From positions 1 to 9,839 of the forward strand of contig CAAGBN010000042.1 in assembly GCA_900768075.1 (NCBI GenBank): 9,839 nucleotides of DNA. The letters run 5' to 3'. Shown one piece after another: positions 1-6,361 of this stretch (positions are counted from its first letter, which is position 1; every line of letters starts with the position of its first letter). Both the position numbers and the translations under genes were made by a program. This stretch comes from Clostridia bacterium (lineage in GTDB: Bacteria; Bacillota; Clostridia; Oscillospirales; Acutalibacteraceae). The notes below the pieces were generated by a model. That model was not told the origin of the DNA and made no database searches. It worked only from the letters and a program-made list of their open reading frames with translations.

Positions 1-1149
1 AAAGATATTAGTGAGAAGTATATTGAAGAGTTCTGGGTAGATGCTAAAGGTATGAACATCCGTGAAGCAACAGTACACCCCAAGGCAACTGAAAACATCG
101 ACGAAATCATCGACATCGTTTCAAGTCTTATCGAAAAAGGCTATGCTTACGAAGCAAACGGTGATGTATATTTCAGCACAAAGAAGTTCAATGAATACGG
201 TAAGCTTTCACATCAGCCTCTCGAAGACCTTGAGGCAGGCGCAAGAATCAATGTAGGCGAAGTTAAGAGAGAGCCTATGGATTTCGCTCTCTGGAAGAGT
301 GCTAAGCCCGGCGAGCCCTATTGGGAGTCACCCTGGGGTCACGGCAGACCCGGTTGGCATATCGAATGCTCAGCTATGGTAAGAAACTACCTCGGTGAAA
401 CTATCGACATTCACTGCGGCGGTCAGGACCTTATCTTCCCTCACCACGAAAACGAAATCGCACAGAGCGAGTGCTGCAACGGCTCACCCTTTGCAAAATA
501 TTGGATGCACAACGGCTTCATCACTGTTGACAAGGTTAAGATGTCAAAGTCACTGGGCAACTTCTTCACAGTTCGTGACGTTGCAAATCAGTACGGCTAT
601 GAGCCCATCCGTTACCTTATGATTTCCTGCCAGTACAGAAGCCCCATTAACTACAGCTTCGACGCTATCGAGCAGTGCAAGGCTTCACTTGAAAGACTTT
701 ACCCCTGCCGTAACAATATGGATTTCGCACTTAAGAATGCAGTAGAAGAAGCAGGCGAAAAGGATGCAGAAATCATCGCAGCTATCGACGCTAAGAAGGA
801 TAAGTTTATTGAAGCTATGGAGGATGACCTCAACACAGGTGAGGCTCTCGGTGCTATTTTCGAGCTTGTTAAGGAAATCAACCTTAATGTAAACGACGGT
901 GTTCAGTCAAAGGCTCTTGTTGAGTACGCTATCAAGGTATTCGATGAGCTTATGAATGTTCTCGGTCTTCTCTATAACAGAAACGCTGAAAAGAGCCTTG
1001 ACGACGAAATCGAAGCTCTTATTCAGGCTCGTAACGATGCAAGAAAGGCTAAAAACTGGGCAGAGGCTGACCGTATCCGTGACGAGCTCAAGGCTCAGGG
1101 CATCGTTCTTGAGGACACACCTCAGGGCGTTAAGTGGCACAGAGCGTAA
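1..1149 (+). CDS. cysS: Cysteinyl-tRNA synthetase, 3' part (5' end outside window)
   Basis: This enzyme charges tRNA-Cys with cysteine in the cytoplasm. The reading frame is open from base 1, so the visible 382 codons lack roughly the first 80 residues, including the HIGH-type motif and the first zinc-binding cysteine of the family. The visible part carries the class I landmarks of CysRS: GWHIECSAM (about 352-378), the HCGGQDLIFPHHENE block (about 412-453) that supplies zinc ligands, and KMSKS at 538-552, which binds ATP and the tRNA acceptor end. The C-terminal part has the helical DALR-like region and ends with a typical basic tail (EDTPQGVKWHRA). An internal ATG at 52 is not the start, because homologous sequence continues upstream of it. 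No T-tailed terminator directly follows. Identification is very secure. Confidence 0.97.
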   Translation, partial: KDISEKYIEEFWVDAKGMNIREATVHPKATENIDEIIDIVSSLIEKGYAYEANGDVYFSTKKFNEYGKLSHQPLEDLEAGARINVGEVKREPMDFALWKSAKPGEPYWESPWGHGRPGWHIECSAMVRNYLGETIDIHCGGQDLIFPHHENEIAQSECCNGSPFAKYWMHNGFITVDKVKMSKSLGNFFTVRDVANQYGYEPIRYLMISCQYRSPINYSFDAIEQCKASLERLYPCRNNMDFALKNAVEEAGEKDAEIIAAIDAKKDKFIEAMEDDLNTGEALGAIFELVKEINLNVNDGVQSKALVEYAIKVFDELMNVLGLLYNRNAEKSLDDEIEALIQARNDARKAKNWAEADRIRDELKAQGIVLEDTPQGVKWHRA

Positions 1150-1158
1150 TTTAATTCG

Positions 1159-1190
1159 GAATTAGGAATTATGAATTATGAATTATGAAT
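1159..1190. repeat. Heptamer tandem repeat (GAATTAT)n
   Basis: About 4.6 copies of a 7-bp unit lie just after the cysS stop: GAATTAG at 1159, GAATTAT at 1166, 1173 and 1180, and a partial GAAT at 1187. The tract is AT-rich and non-coding. Similar heptamer tracts are known in bacterial intergenic DNA. It may vary in copy number by slippage; no function is visible. Confidence 0.8.
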
Positions 1191-1249
1191 CGCGGGGGAG
1201 TGTGCAGTGAAAACAGCTCTCTTCCCGCCGAATAAGGAAAGTTCTTTTG

Positions 1250-1292
1250 ATTACTTTTCTTTCGAGAAAAGTAATGCCTGCCCGGCGAGGGC
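1250..1292. repeat. Two-hairpin intergenic repeat, copy 1
   Basis: A perfect 11-bp stem (ATTACTTTTCT, 1250-1260, with AGAAAAGTAAT, 1265-1275) closes a TTCG tetraloop. It is followed by a short GCCC/GGGC stem (1280-1283 with 1289-1292) around the loop GGCGA. The same arrangement occurs at 2883-2925 with different stem bases, so this is a repeat family and not a one-off palindrome. There is no T-run, so a standard intrinsic terminator for cysS is unlikely, although transcript 3'-end protection is possible. Confidence 0.75.
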
Positions 1293-1322
1293 GTAATATA
1301 ACACAAATAATCAAATACTGTA

Positions 1323-1343
1323 GGGGCGACCATTGGTCGTCCT
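1323..1343. repeat. Short palindromic repeat GGGCGACC-ATT-GGTCGTCC
   Basis: GGGCGACC (1324-1331) pairs with GGTCGTCC (1335-1342) around a 3-nt ATT, with one G-T wobble. Together with the preceding TGTA it resembles short dispersed GC palindromes that I recall as common in spacers of gut Clostridia. That family likeness is from memory and unchecked. It lies about 70 bp upstream of murI. No convincing promoter was recognised in 1293-1410. Confidence 0.65.
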
Positions 1344-1410
1344 TATAGGCTATATGTTTATATCATATGAAACGAGTTAATCGTTTTATTTACAATCAAG
1401 GTGAAAAAAT

Positions 1411-2190
1411 ATGATAACAAAGCAAAGCCCCATAGCCGTTGTTGACTCGGGTATGGGTGGCATTACGGTGCTGAAAAAGCTTCACCGTATAATGCCAAAT
1501 GAAAACTATATATATTTCGGTGATTCAGCCAACTCACCTTACGGCACAAAGACCAAGGAAGAAATCCGCACCCTTACGGTCAATGCCGTTGAAGCTCTTA
1601 TGGAGCGCGGTGCAAAGAGTGTTGTTATCGCTTGCAATACAGCTACAAGTGCCGCTGCGGAATATCTCAGAGAAAAGTATCCTGATTATCCGTTTGTGGG
1701 TCTTGAGCCTGCTTTAAAGCCTGCGGCTCTTTCGTCCAAGTGGCCGAGAGTGTTGGTGCTTGCGACCAACCTTACCTTAAGAGAAGAAAAATTCAATAAG
1801 CTTATGGCTCGTTTTGAGGGTGAAGCTGAATTTATCAAGCTACCTGCTCCTGAACTTGTTGGGTTTGTTGAAAGAGGTCAGGTTGACAGTGACGAGTGTA
1901 TCAGCTATCTCGAGAGAATACTCGAGCCTTATGCTGACAATAAGGTTGATGCTGTTGTATTGGGTTGTACTCACTTCCCCTTTGCAAGAAAGCAGATACA
2001 GAAAATTCTTGGCGAAGAGGTCCTTGTTTTCGAGGGCTCAATGGGTGCTGCAAAGCAGTGTCAGAGATTACTTGCAGACAGAGACTTGCTCAATGACAGC
2101 GAAGAAGAGGGCACTATCTCATTTGAAAACAGCGACGAAAGCAAAATCGAGCAGTGTATTGCTATGTTTGGCATTGAGGTAGCAGAATGA
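1411..2190 (+). CDS. murI: Glutamate racemase
   Basis: It interconverts L- and D-glutamate without a cofactor and supplies the D-Glu of the peptidoglycan stem peptide in the cytoplasm. At 259 aa it has the usual family length. The Asp/Glu racemase fold signatures are complete: VVDSGMGG near the N-terminus (D12, S13), YFGDSANSPYG, the first catalytic cysteine in VVIACNTATSAA (C75), and the second in VVLGCTHFPF (C186, followed by H188). The start is supported by AAGGTGA at 1398-1404, 6 nt before the ATG. The stop overlaps the next gene's start (ATGA at 2187-2190), so the two are probably translationally coupled. Very secure. Confidence 0.96.
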   Translation: MITKQSPIAVVDSGMGGITVLKKLHRIMPNENYIYFGDSANSPYGTKTKEEIRTLTVNAVEALMERGAKSVVIACNTATSAAAEYLREKYPDYPFVGLEPALKPAALSSKWPRVLVLATNLTLREEKFNKLMARFEGEAEFIKLPAPELVGFVERGQVDSDECISYLERILEPYADNKVDAVVLGCTHFPFARKQIQKILGEEVLVFEGSMGAAKQCQRLLADRDLLNDSEEEGTISFENSDESKIEQCIAMFGIEVAE

Positions 2191-2852
2191 ACATTCAGCA
2201 GGAATTAAAAGAATACCTTTTATCTCAGGGCGCAAGCGATGTAGGCTTTTGCAAGATAGACGACGGTGACTTCGGCGAGTGCAGATACGGTATCAGTATA
2301 GTTGTGCGCCTTTCGGATAGTATTGTTGATGAAATCGGTGCTGAGCCGACTCATACCTACTTCAATCACTATAGGACAGTCAATGCTTTTATAGATTCGC
2401 TTCTTCTCAAGGCAGGACTTTTTCTGCAGAAGCAAGGCTATAGATATATCACAGTTGCAGCGTCACAGAGCATCAACAAGGACGGCTGGAACTATAAGGG
2501 CAGATATTCTCACAAAAAGGTTGCAACCTTGTCGGGACTTGGCTCAATCGGTAAAAGCTCAATGTTTTTGCATAAGGACTTTGGTGCAAAGGTACGCCTT
2601 GGCAGTGTGTTTACCGACTGTGAGTTCGATGTCAGTGATGTGGTGCCTTTGAACCTTTGCAGTGGCTGTGATAAGTGCGTCAAGGCTTGTCCCAGCGGTG
2701 CGATATCAGGCAATATGTGGCAGGTCGGCTGTGACAGGGAGTATATGTTTGACCCTGAGAAGTGCAGTAATTATATGAAAAATCACTTCAAGCACATCGG
2801 CAGGGGAGCAGTCTGCGGAATTTGTATGAAGGTTTGCCCCTACGGCAGATAA
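2187..2852 (+). CDS. QueG-like double [4Fe-4S] cluster protein
   Basis: This is a 221-aa predicted iron-sulfur oxidoreductase resembling the cluster-binding half of epoxyqueuosine reductase QueG and corrinoid-linked reductases. Two ferredoxin-like clusters are visible: C158, C161, C164 with C168 before a proline (LCSGCDKCVKACPSG), and C210, C213, C217 (VCGICMKVCP) with upstream C182 and C193 available as partners. A TLSGLGSIGKSSMFLHKDFGAKVRLG block before the clusters matches the QueG-type core. Authentic QueG is about 350 residues or more and usually has C-terminal HEAT repeats; this protein stops right after the second cluster, so a role in queuosine synthesis should not be assumed. It starts inside the murI stop codon, which implies coupled expression, but no link between the two functions is known to me. 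The family is secure; the substrate is unknown. Confidence 0.85.
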   Translation: MNIQQELKEYLLSQGASDVGFCKIDDGDFGECRYGISIVVRLSDSIVDEIGAEPTHTYFNHYRTVNAFIDSLLLKAGLFLQKQGYRYITVAASQSINKDGWNYKGRYSHKKVATLSGLGSIGKSSMFLHKDFGAKVRLGSVFTDCEFDVSDVVPLNLCSGCDKCVKACPSGAISGNMWQVGCDREYMFDPEKCSNYMKNHFKHIGRGAVCGICMKVCPYGR

Positions 2853-2882
2853 TGCAGAACGCAGAACGAAATCGCGTTTTTG

Positions 2883-2925
2883 ATTCTTTTTCCGCGACAG
2901 GAAAAAGAATGCCCCGCGGCGAGCG
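2883..2925. repeat. Two-hairpin intergenic repeat, copy 2
   Basis: ATTCTTTTTCC (2883-2893) pairs perfectly with GGAAAAAGAAT (2900-2910) around the loop GCGACA. Next comes CGC/GCG (2915-2917 with 2923-2925) around the loop GGCGA. The TTTTGATT lead-in, the AATGCC linker and the GGCGA loop match copy 1 at 1250-1292, while the stem sequences differ and remain paired. It begins 31 nt after the QueG-like gene and lacks a T-run. Confidence 0.75.
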
Positions 2926-2989
2926 ATGGATGTGCAGGCAAGTCTGCTAAGAGAATAGATAATAAAGAATAAATAATAGTTAATAATAC

Positions 2990-3026
2990 AAAAAGAAGTC
3001 ACAACTTGAGTCGTGACTTCTTTTTT
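2990..3026. terminator. Intrinsic terminator, probably bidirectional
   Basis: A 13-bp perfect stem pairs AAAAAGAAGTCAC (2990-3002) with GTGACTTCTTTTT (3013-3025) around a 10-nt loop. It has a T-run on the plus strand and, because of the matching A-run, also on the minus strand. On plus it would end the murI/QueG-like transcript. On minus it would end any transcript through the tRNA-tail element at 3031-3134. Confidence 0.85.
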
Positions 3027-3028
3027 GT

Positions 3029-3134
3029 TCTGGTGCCGGTGGCGGGGGTCGACTCTCGGCCTGCGGGCCTCGGTCATTCGCGGCTCTGAAGCTCCACAGG
3101 AACTTCATTCACTACCGCTCCTACTTCGACCCCC
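3029..3134 (-). other. tRNA-Leu 3'-end duplication fused to a structured non-tRNA sequence
   Basis: Bases 3029-3052 are identical to 3192-3215, which is the T-loop, acceptor 3' strand, discriminator and CCA of the adjacent tRNA-Leu plus 2 flanking bases. The rest is not tRNA: there is no 5' acceptor strand, D arm or anticodon arm. Instead TCGACCCCC (3126-3134) pairs with GGGGGTCGA (3044-3052), enclosing GCGG/CCGC (3080-3083 with 3115-3118), TGAAG/CTTCA (3087-3091 with 3103-3107) and GGCC/GGCC (3058-3061 with 3066-3069). On minus it would end in CCA just before a terminator. It could be an attachment-site scar, a tRNA pseudogene or a repeat element. No own promoter was seen. Confidence 0.6.
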
Positions 3135-3146
3135 TTAGTTTATGAA

Positions 3147-3180
3147 AGAAAAAAATAAAGCACTACCTTTAAGATAGTGC
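3147..3180 (-). terminator. Intrinsic terminator of tRNA-Leu
   Basis: On the minus strand, just after the CCA end, GCACTA pairs with TAGTGC (3175-3180 with 3160-3165), with partial inner pairing. A T-rich tail (TTTATTTTTTTC) follows from 3159 down to about 3147. Confidence 0.8.
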
Positions 3181-3193
3181 CTTATAATAAATC

Positions 3194-3280
3194 TGGTGCC
3201 GGTGGCGGGGGTCGAACCCGCACGGTATCGCTACCAACGGATTTTGAGTCCGCCTCGTCTGCCAATTCCAACACACCGGC
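3194..3280 (-). tRNA. tRNA-Leu (anticodon CAA)
   Basis: This is an 87-nt class II tRNA read on the minus strand. The acceptor strands GCCGGTG and CACCGGC (complement of 3274-3280 and of 3198-3204) pair fully, followed by discriminator A and an encoded CCA (3194-3196). The anticodon arm is GCGGA-CTCAAAA-TCCGT, giving anticodon CAA at 3244-3246, which reads UUG leucine codons. A long variable arm (GGTA-GCGA-TACC) confirms the leucine type. The T arm is GCGGG-TTCGACC-CCCGC. A full promoter lies upstream and a terminator downstream, so it is an independent unit. Confidence 0.95.
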
Positions 3281-3294
3281 GATTTGACTTGTCA

Positions 3295-3323
3295 ATTATA
3301 TATCAAAGACTAATGTATGTCAA
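3295..3323 (-). promoter_or_regulatory. Consensus sigma-A promoter for tRNA-Leu
   Basis: On the minus strand, TTGACA (complement of 3318-3323) and TATAAT (complement of 3295-3300) are separated by exactly 17 bp. The -10 ends 14 nt before the mature tRNA 5' end, so the start would be about 7 nt upstream of the tRNA. Both hexamers are perfect consensus, as expected for a strong stable-RNA promoter. Confidence 0.92.
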
Positions 3324-3394
3324 GTGAAAATCATCAATGACCCCAAAACTTTCTTACAAATTACTTAATTTTAATAAAAAATGGTTTTTTAAGG

Positions 3395-3423
3395 TTGATT
3401 TAGTGAAAGATATTTATTATAAT
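3395..3423 (+). promoter_or_regulatory. Sigma-A promoter for the PBP-ruvX operon
   Basis: TTGATT (3395-3400) and TATAAT (3418-3423) are separated by 17 bp. The predicted start near 3430 leaves a leader of about 54 nt before the ATG at 3484. The surrounding AT-rich stretch (3345-3394) shows no other structure that I could support. Confidence 0.85.
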
Positions 3424-3483
3424 AAATGAGAATGGGTCAGTGTATGACTTTCACTAATTATGCTTTTTGGAGGACGGCTCTAT

Positions 3484-5556
3484 ATGGCAACAAATTCAAA
3501 GGACAATACACCTAAGGTGAACAGAACACCTAAGGGTAATAAAACTAAAAAGAAAAAGAAGCATCCCGTGCTTTTCACTTTCTTCCTTGTTTGCTTCTGC
3601 GTTTTCGTGGCGGCTATGCTGACTTTCATCACAGTCGGCAGCTCTGTGCTCGGCTACGTTGACTCCTTCGTCAACGGCGGTAAGGCTATCGACCTGGAAA
3701 ACTACAAGAGCTCACAGAATCAGACGTCAATTATGTATGGCTATGACAGTGAAAACAATGTTGTGGAGCTTGCCCGACTTCACGGTGAAGAAAACCGTAT
3801 CTGGGTTGACTATGACGAAATGCCTCAGAATCTTCTCAACGCTTTCGTTTGCCTTGAGGACAAGCGTTTCTATAAGCATCCCGGTGTTGACTTTATTCGT
3901 ACCGTTGGTGTTATCGTTATTCCCGATCGTTGGGGTCAGGGTGGTTCGACTATCACTCAGCAGCTTATCAAAAACCTTACTAACGATAACGAAGCTACCT
4001 TTAACCGTAAGTTCAACGAAATCATCAGAGCCCTCAATCTCGAAAAGCATTACTCAAAGAAGGATATCCTTGAGGCTTATCTGAATACAGTATCTCTCGG
4101 TGCAGGCTGTTACGGTGTAAAAACTGCCGCTGAAACCTACTTCGGCAAGGACGTAAAAGACCTGACTCTTATCGAGTGTGCAACTCTTGCAGGTATCACT
4201 CAGTCTCCCTATAGCCAGAATCCTTATGCTAACTATGAAAAGTGTATGGACAGAAAGGATACCTGTCTTGATAAAATGCTCGAAGAGGGCAAAATCTCTC
4301 AGAAGCAGTATGATAAAAACCACGGCAAGGATGTAAAGGTCAAGGCTAAGGGCAGCAGTAGCTCAAGCGGTGACAGCACCGAAGAAAACAGTGATATCCT
4401 TTCATGGTATGAGGAATATGTAATCGATCAGGTTATTGCTGATTTACAGAAAGAATATGAATACGACTATAACGAAGCTTGGAGAAAGGTTTACTACGGC
4501 GGTCTTAAGATTTATGCTGCTGTTGACCTTGATGTGCAGAAAATAGTTGAAGATGCTTATAAAAACAGAACAGGCTTCCCGTATTCAAGAGAAGACAGCT
4601 ATGGTGAGCTTCCTGACTCATCAATGGTTGTTATGGACTATCAGGGCAGAGTTGTCGCAATGGTAGGCGGTACCGGTAAAAAGACCGCTAACAGAGCTTA
4701 TAACAGAGCTGTTGACCAGCGTGCTAAGAGACAGCCCGGTTCATCAATCAAGCCCTTGGGTGTTTATGCTCCTGCTATTGATATGGGCTTCATTACACCC
4801 TCATCAGTTATCTACGATAAGGCTCTCGAAAAATATAACAACGGTAAGGACTGGCCGAGAAACTTCAACGGTGACTACGGCTCAGAGGAATACCTCACTG
4901 TTGAAGAAGCTCTTGTGCGCTCACTTAATACTATTCCCGTAAGAATTCTTAAAGAGTCCCTCGGTACAAGCAACGGCTTCAGATATGCTAACGAAAGATT
5001 CCACCTTAACCTCGGTGCTTTCGATGAGGACCTCAGCCCCCTTGCTGTTGGTGGTACAAATACAGGTGTTACAACTCTTGAAATGGCTGCAGCCTTTGCA
5101 ACATTCGGTAACGGCGGCAGATACTTCGAGCCCTACAGCTACTTCAAGGTAACAGACAGATACGGCAATGTTCTTCTTGACAGAAGTCAGCCCGAAGCTC
5201 AGCAGTCAATTAAGGATGAAACTGCTCAGAGCATGCTCGGTATGCTCACCAAGGCTGTTACTCAGTCAAACGGTACAGGTTACGGCTCAAAAATCAGCAG
5301 ATTCCAGACCTTCGCAAAAACAGGTACAACATCTGACAACTGCGATAAGTGGTACTGTGGCGGTACACCTCACTATGTAACTGCTGTTTGGTACGGCTAT
5401 AACCACCCCTCAAACCTTTATACAGGCTCATCTAACCCCTCAAAGACTATTTTCTACAGCATATTCTCAAAGATTCATCAGAATCTGCCTGTAAAGACCT
5501 TTGATCAGACAGAGACTGCAGTAGAAAATTATATGGCTATGAGTCAGGAGGGTTAA
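3484..5556 (+). CDS. Class A penicillin-binding protein (glycosyltransferase/transpeptidase)
   Basis: This bifunctional peptidoglycan synthase polymerises lipid II and crosslinks stem peptides outside the membrane. It is 690 aa from the ATG at 3484. An in-frame ATG at 3460 is less likely because the GGAGG at 3469-3473 lies downstream of it and serves 3484. A short cytoplasmic tail with KTKKKKK precedes one membrane anchor (about 28-52). The GT51 domain shows EDKRFYKHPGVD (catalytic E125), GGSTITQQL (153-161) and RKFNEIIRALNLEKHYSKKD. A serine-rich acidic linker (about 290-305) separates it from the transpeptidase domain, which has SSIK (S420, K423), SLN (480-482) and KTG (612-614). It resembles PBP1a/PonA types, and no PASTA repeats follow. 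ruvX starts 2 nt after the stop. The function is secure; the exact paralogue is not. Confidence 0.95.
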   Translation: MATNSKDNTPKVNRTPKGNKTKKKKKHPVLFTFFLVCFCVFVAAMLTFITVGSSVLGYVDSFVNGGKAIDLENYKSSQNQTSIMYGYDSENNVVELARLHGEENRIWVDYDEMPQNLLNAFVCLEDKRFYKHPGVDFIRTVGVIVIPDRWGQGGSTITQQLIKNLTNDNEATFNRKFNEIIRALNLEKHYSKKDILEAYLNTVSLGAGCYGVKTAAETYFGKDVKDLTLIECATLAGITQSPYSQNPYANYEKCMDRKDTCLDKMLEEGKISQKQYDKNHGKDVKVKAKGSSSSSGDSTEENSDILSWYEEYVIDQVIADLQKEYEYDYNEAWRKVYYGGLKIYAAVDLDVQKIVEDAYKNRTGFPYSREDSYGELPDSSMVVMDYQGRVVAMVGGTGKKTANRAYNRAVDQRAKRQPGSSIKPLGVYAPAIDMGFITPSSVIYDKALEKYNNGKDWPRNFNGDYGSEEYLTVEEALVRSLNTIPVRILKESLGTSNGFRYANERFHLNLGAFDEDLSPLAVGGTNTGVTTLEMAAAFATFGNGGRYFEPYSYFKVTDRYGNVLLDRSQPEAQQSIKDETAQSMLGMLTKAVTQSNGTGYGSKISRFQTFAKTGTTSDNCDKWYCGGTPHYVTAVWYGYNHPSNLYTGSSNPSKTIFYSIFSKIHQNLPVKTFDQTETAVENYMAMSQEG

Positions 5557-5558
5557 CA

Positions 5559-5966
5559 ATGATTATCCTTAGTGTCGATTACGGCGATATGCGAACAGGT
5601 GTTGCCGTCTGTGACAGAATGGGAATTTTAGCTTCACCCGTTGGTGTTGTCAAGGGTGATTATGCACCTAAGGTGGCTCAGGAAATAAAGAGAATCGCCG
5701 AAGAGAAAAAAGCAGAGCTGATTGTTGTAGGTCTGCCTAAAAATATGGACGGCAGTGAAGGCGAAAGAGCCGAAAAGTGCCGTGCATTCGGTGATATGCT
5801 TCAGGAAATAACAGGCATTAAGACAGTGATGTTTGACGAGCGTCTGACAACGGTTTCAGCACACAGAGCACTCAGCAATGTTGACGTCAGGGGACAGAAA
5901 CGCAAGGATGTTGTTGATGCTGTATCTGCGGTTATGATTCTTGAGGATTATCTGAGAAAAAATTAA
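5559..5966 (+). CDS. ruvX: Putative pre-16S rRNA nuclease / Holliday junction resolvase-like YqgF (RuvX)
   Basis: This is a 135-aa RNase H-fold protein of the YqgF/RuvX family, which is linked in E. coli to maturation of the 16S rRNA 5' end and is annotated by fold as a Holliday junction resolvase. The family signatures are all present: VDYGDMRTG with acidic D7, VVGLPKNMDGSEG (about 56-68), FDERLTT (92-98), and KRKDVVDAVSAVMIL with D120. The ribosome binding site AGGAGG (5546-5551) lies inside the last codons of the PBP gene, 7 nt before the ATG, so the two genes share an operon. A strong intrinsic terminator closes the unit 8 nt after the stop. Very secure. Confidence 0.95.
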   Translation: MIILSVDYGDMRTGVAVCDRMGILASPVGVVKGDYAPKVAQEIKRIAEEKKAELIVVGLPKNMDGSEGERAEKCRAFGDMLQEITGIKTVMFDERLTTVSAHRALSNVDVRGQKRKDVVDAVSAVMILEDYLRKN

Positions 5967-5974
5967 AGCTTCAT

Positions 5975-6011
5975 AAGCGGCGGAAAGTAGTTTTCCGTCG
6001 CTTGATTTTTT
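5975..6011 (+). terminator. Intrinsic terminator of the PBP-ruvX operon
   Basis: AAGCGGCGGAAA (5975-5986) pairs with TTTCCGTCGCTT (5992-6003), a 12-bp stem with one G-U pair and a 5-nt loop. GATTTTTTG follows. It is a classic GC stem with a U tail. Confidence 0.92.
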
Positions 6012-6124
6012 GTTATGATATTCGGACTCTGCAAGTAATATTAATTAAGGTGAGTGGTGGATATTTTGTGGGGTGCTTTTGGTAAGTCGGCTGAGACTGG
6101 CGTTTTCAGTCAGTCTGCGCTGGA

Positions 6125-6230
6125 GAGGAGGCGGCTTCGCCAAATCGCGCAGCGATTTGACGGGGATGCGCAGCATCCCCGTGCCGAACTTCGTTCGGCG
6201 CGAAGCCGCCGCCTCAGCCTTGCACAAACT
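6125..6230. repeat. Cloverleaf (four-way-junction) repeat, copy A
   Basis: An 11-bp closing stem, GGCGGCTTCGC (6130-6140) with GCGAAGCCGCC (6200-6210), is extended across one A/G mismatch by GAGG/CCTC (6125-6128 with 6212-6215). Inside are three abutting perfect hairpins: CAAATCGC-GCA-GCGATTTG (6141-6159), a 10-bp stem with GCA loop (6160-6182), and GCCGAAC-TTC-GTTCGGC (6183-6199). No junction base is left unpaired. A tail CTCAGCC...TGCACAAACT (6213-6230) is shared with copy B. The rest of the 5967-6361 spacer holds the ruvX terminator and the next gene's promoter; in 6012-6124 I saw only a weak AGACTG/CAGTCT inverted repeat. Confidence 0.85.
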
Positions 6231-6303
6231 TAAAATTTCGTCAGAAAAAGTCTGAAAATCAGCGAAAATACCGAATATGAAAGGAAATAATTTGCTTTAC
6301 CTA

Positions 6304-6332
6304 TTGCAAGAGCAGAAATTTAGTGCTATAAT
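6304..6332 (+). promoter_or_regulatory. Sigma-A promoter for the zinc-ribbon membrane protein gene
   Basis: TTGCAA (6304-6309) and TATAAT (6327-6332) are separated by 17 bp, with a predicted start near 6339. The ribosome binding site AGGAGG (6348-6353) sits 8 nt before the ATG. Confidence 0.85.
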
Positions 6333-6361
6333 TTACCCATAAATAAAAGGAGGAATTTATT

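Noticed and set aside
1250..1275. Intrinsic terminator of cysS
   Set aside because: The stem is perfect but is followed by GCCTGCCC, not a T-run, and it belongs to a repeat family.
2706..3077. Minus-strand 123-codon reading frame
   Set aside because: It runs antisense through the QueG-like gene, a hairpin repeat, a terminator and the tRNA-tail copy. Its composition follows those elements and no start site is visible.
3031..3134. A second complete tRNA gene
   Set aside because: Only the 3' end matches. The T-stem 5' half, anticodon arm, D arm and 5' acceptor strand are missing.
1150..3459. CRISPR array or defence cassette
   Set aside because: The repeats are few, structurally paired and not regularly spaced with unique spacers. 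No cas or other defence gene is present.
3460..3483. Upstream in-frame ATG at 3460 as the PBP start
   Set aside because: The GGAGG at 3469-3473 lies after it and is placed to serve the ATG at 3484. Starting at 3484 gives a normal cytoplasmic tail and anchor.
6045..6255. Overlapping 60-codon reading frames on both strands across cloverleaf A
   Set aside because: They are by-products of a GC-rich inverted repeat, have no ribosome binding site, and encode Arg/Ala/Ser-rich low-complexity peptides.
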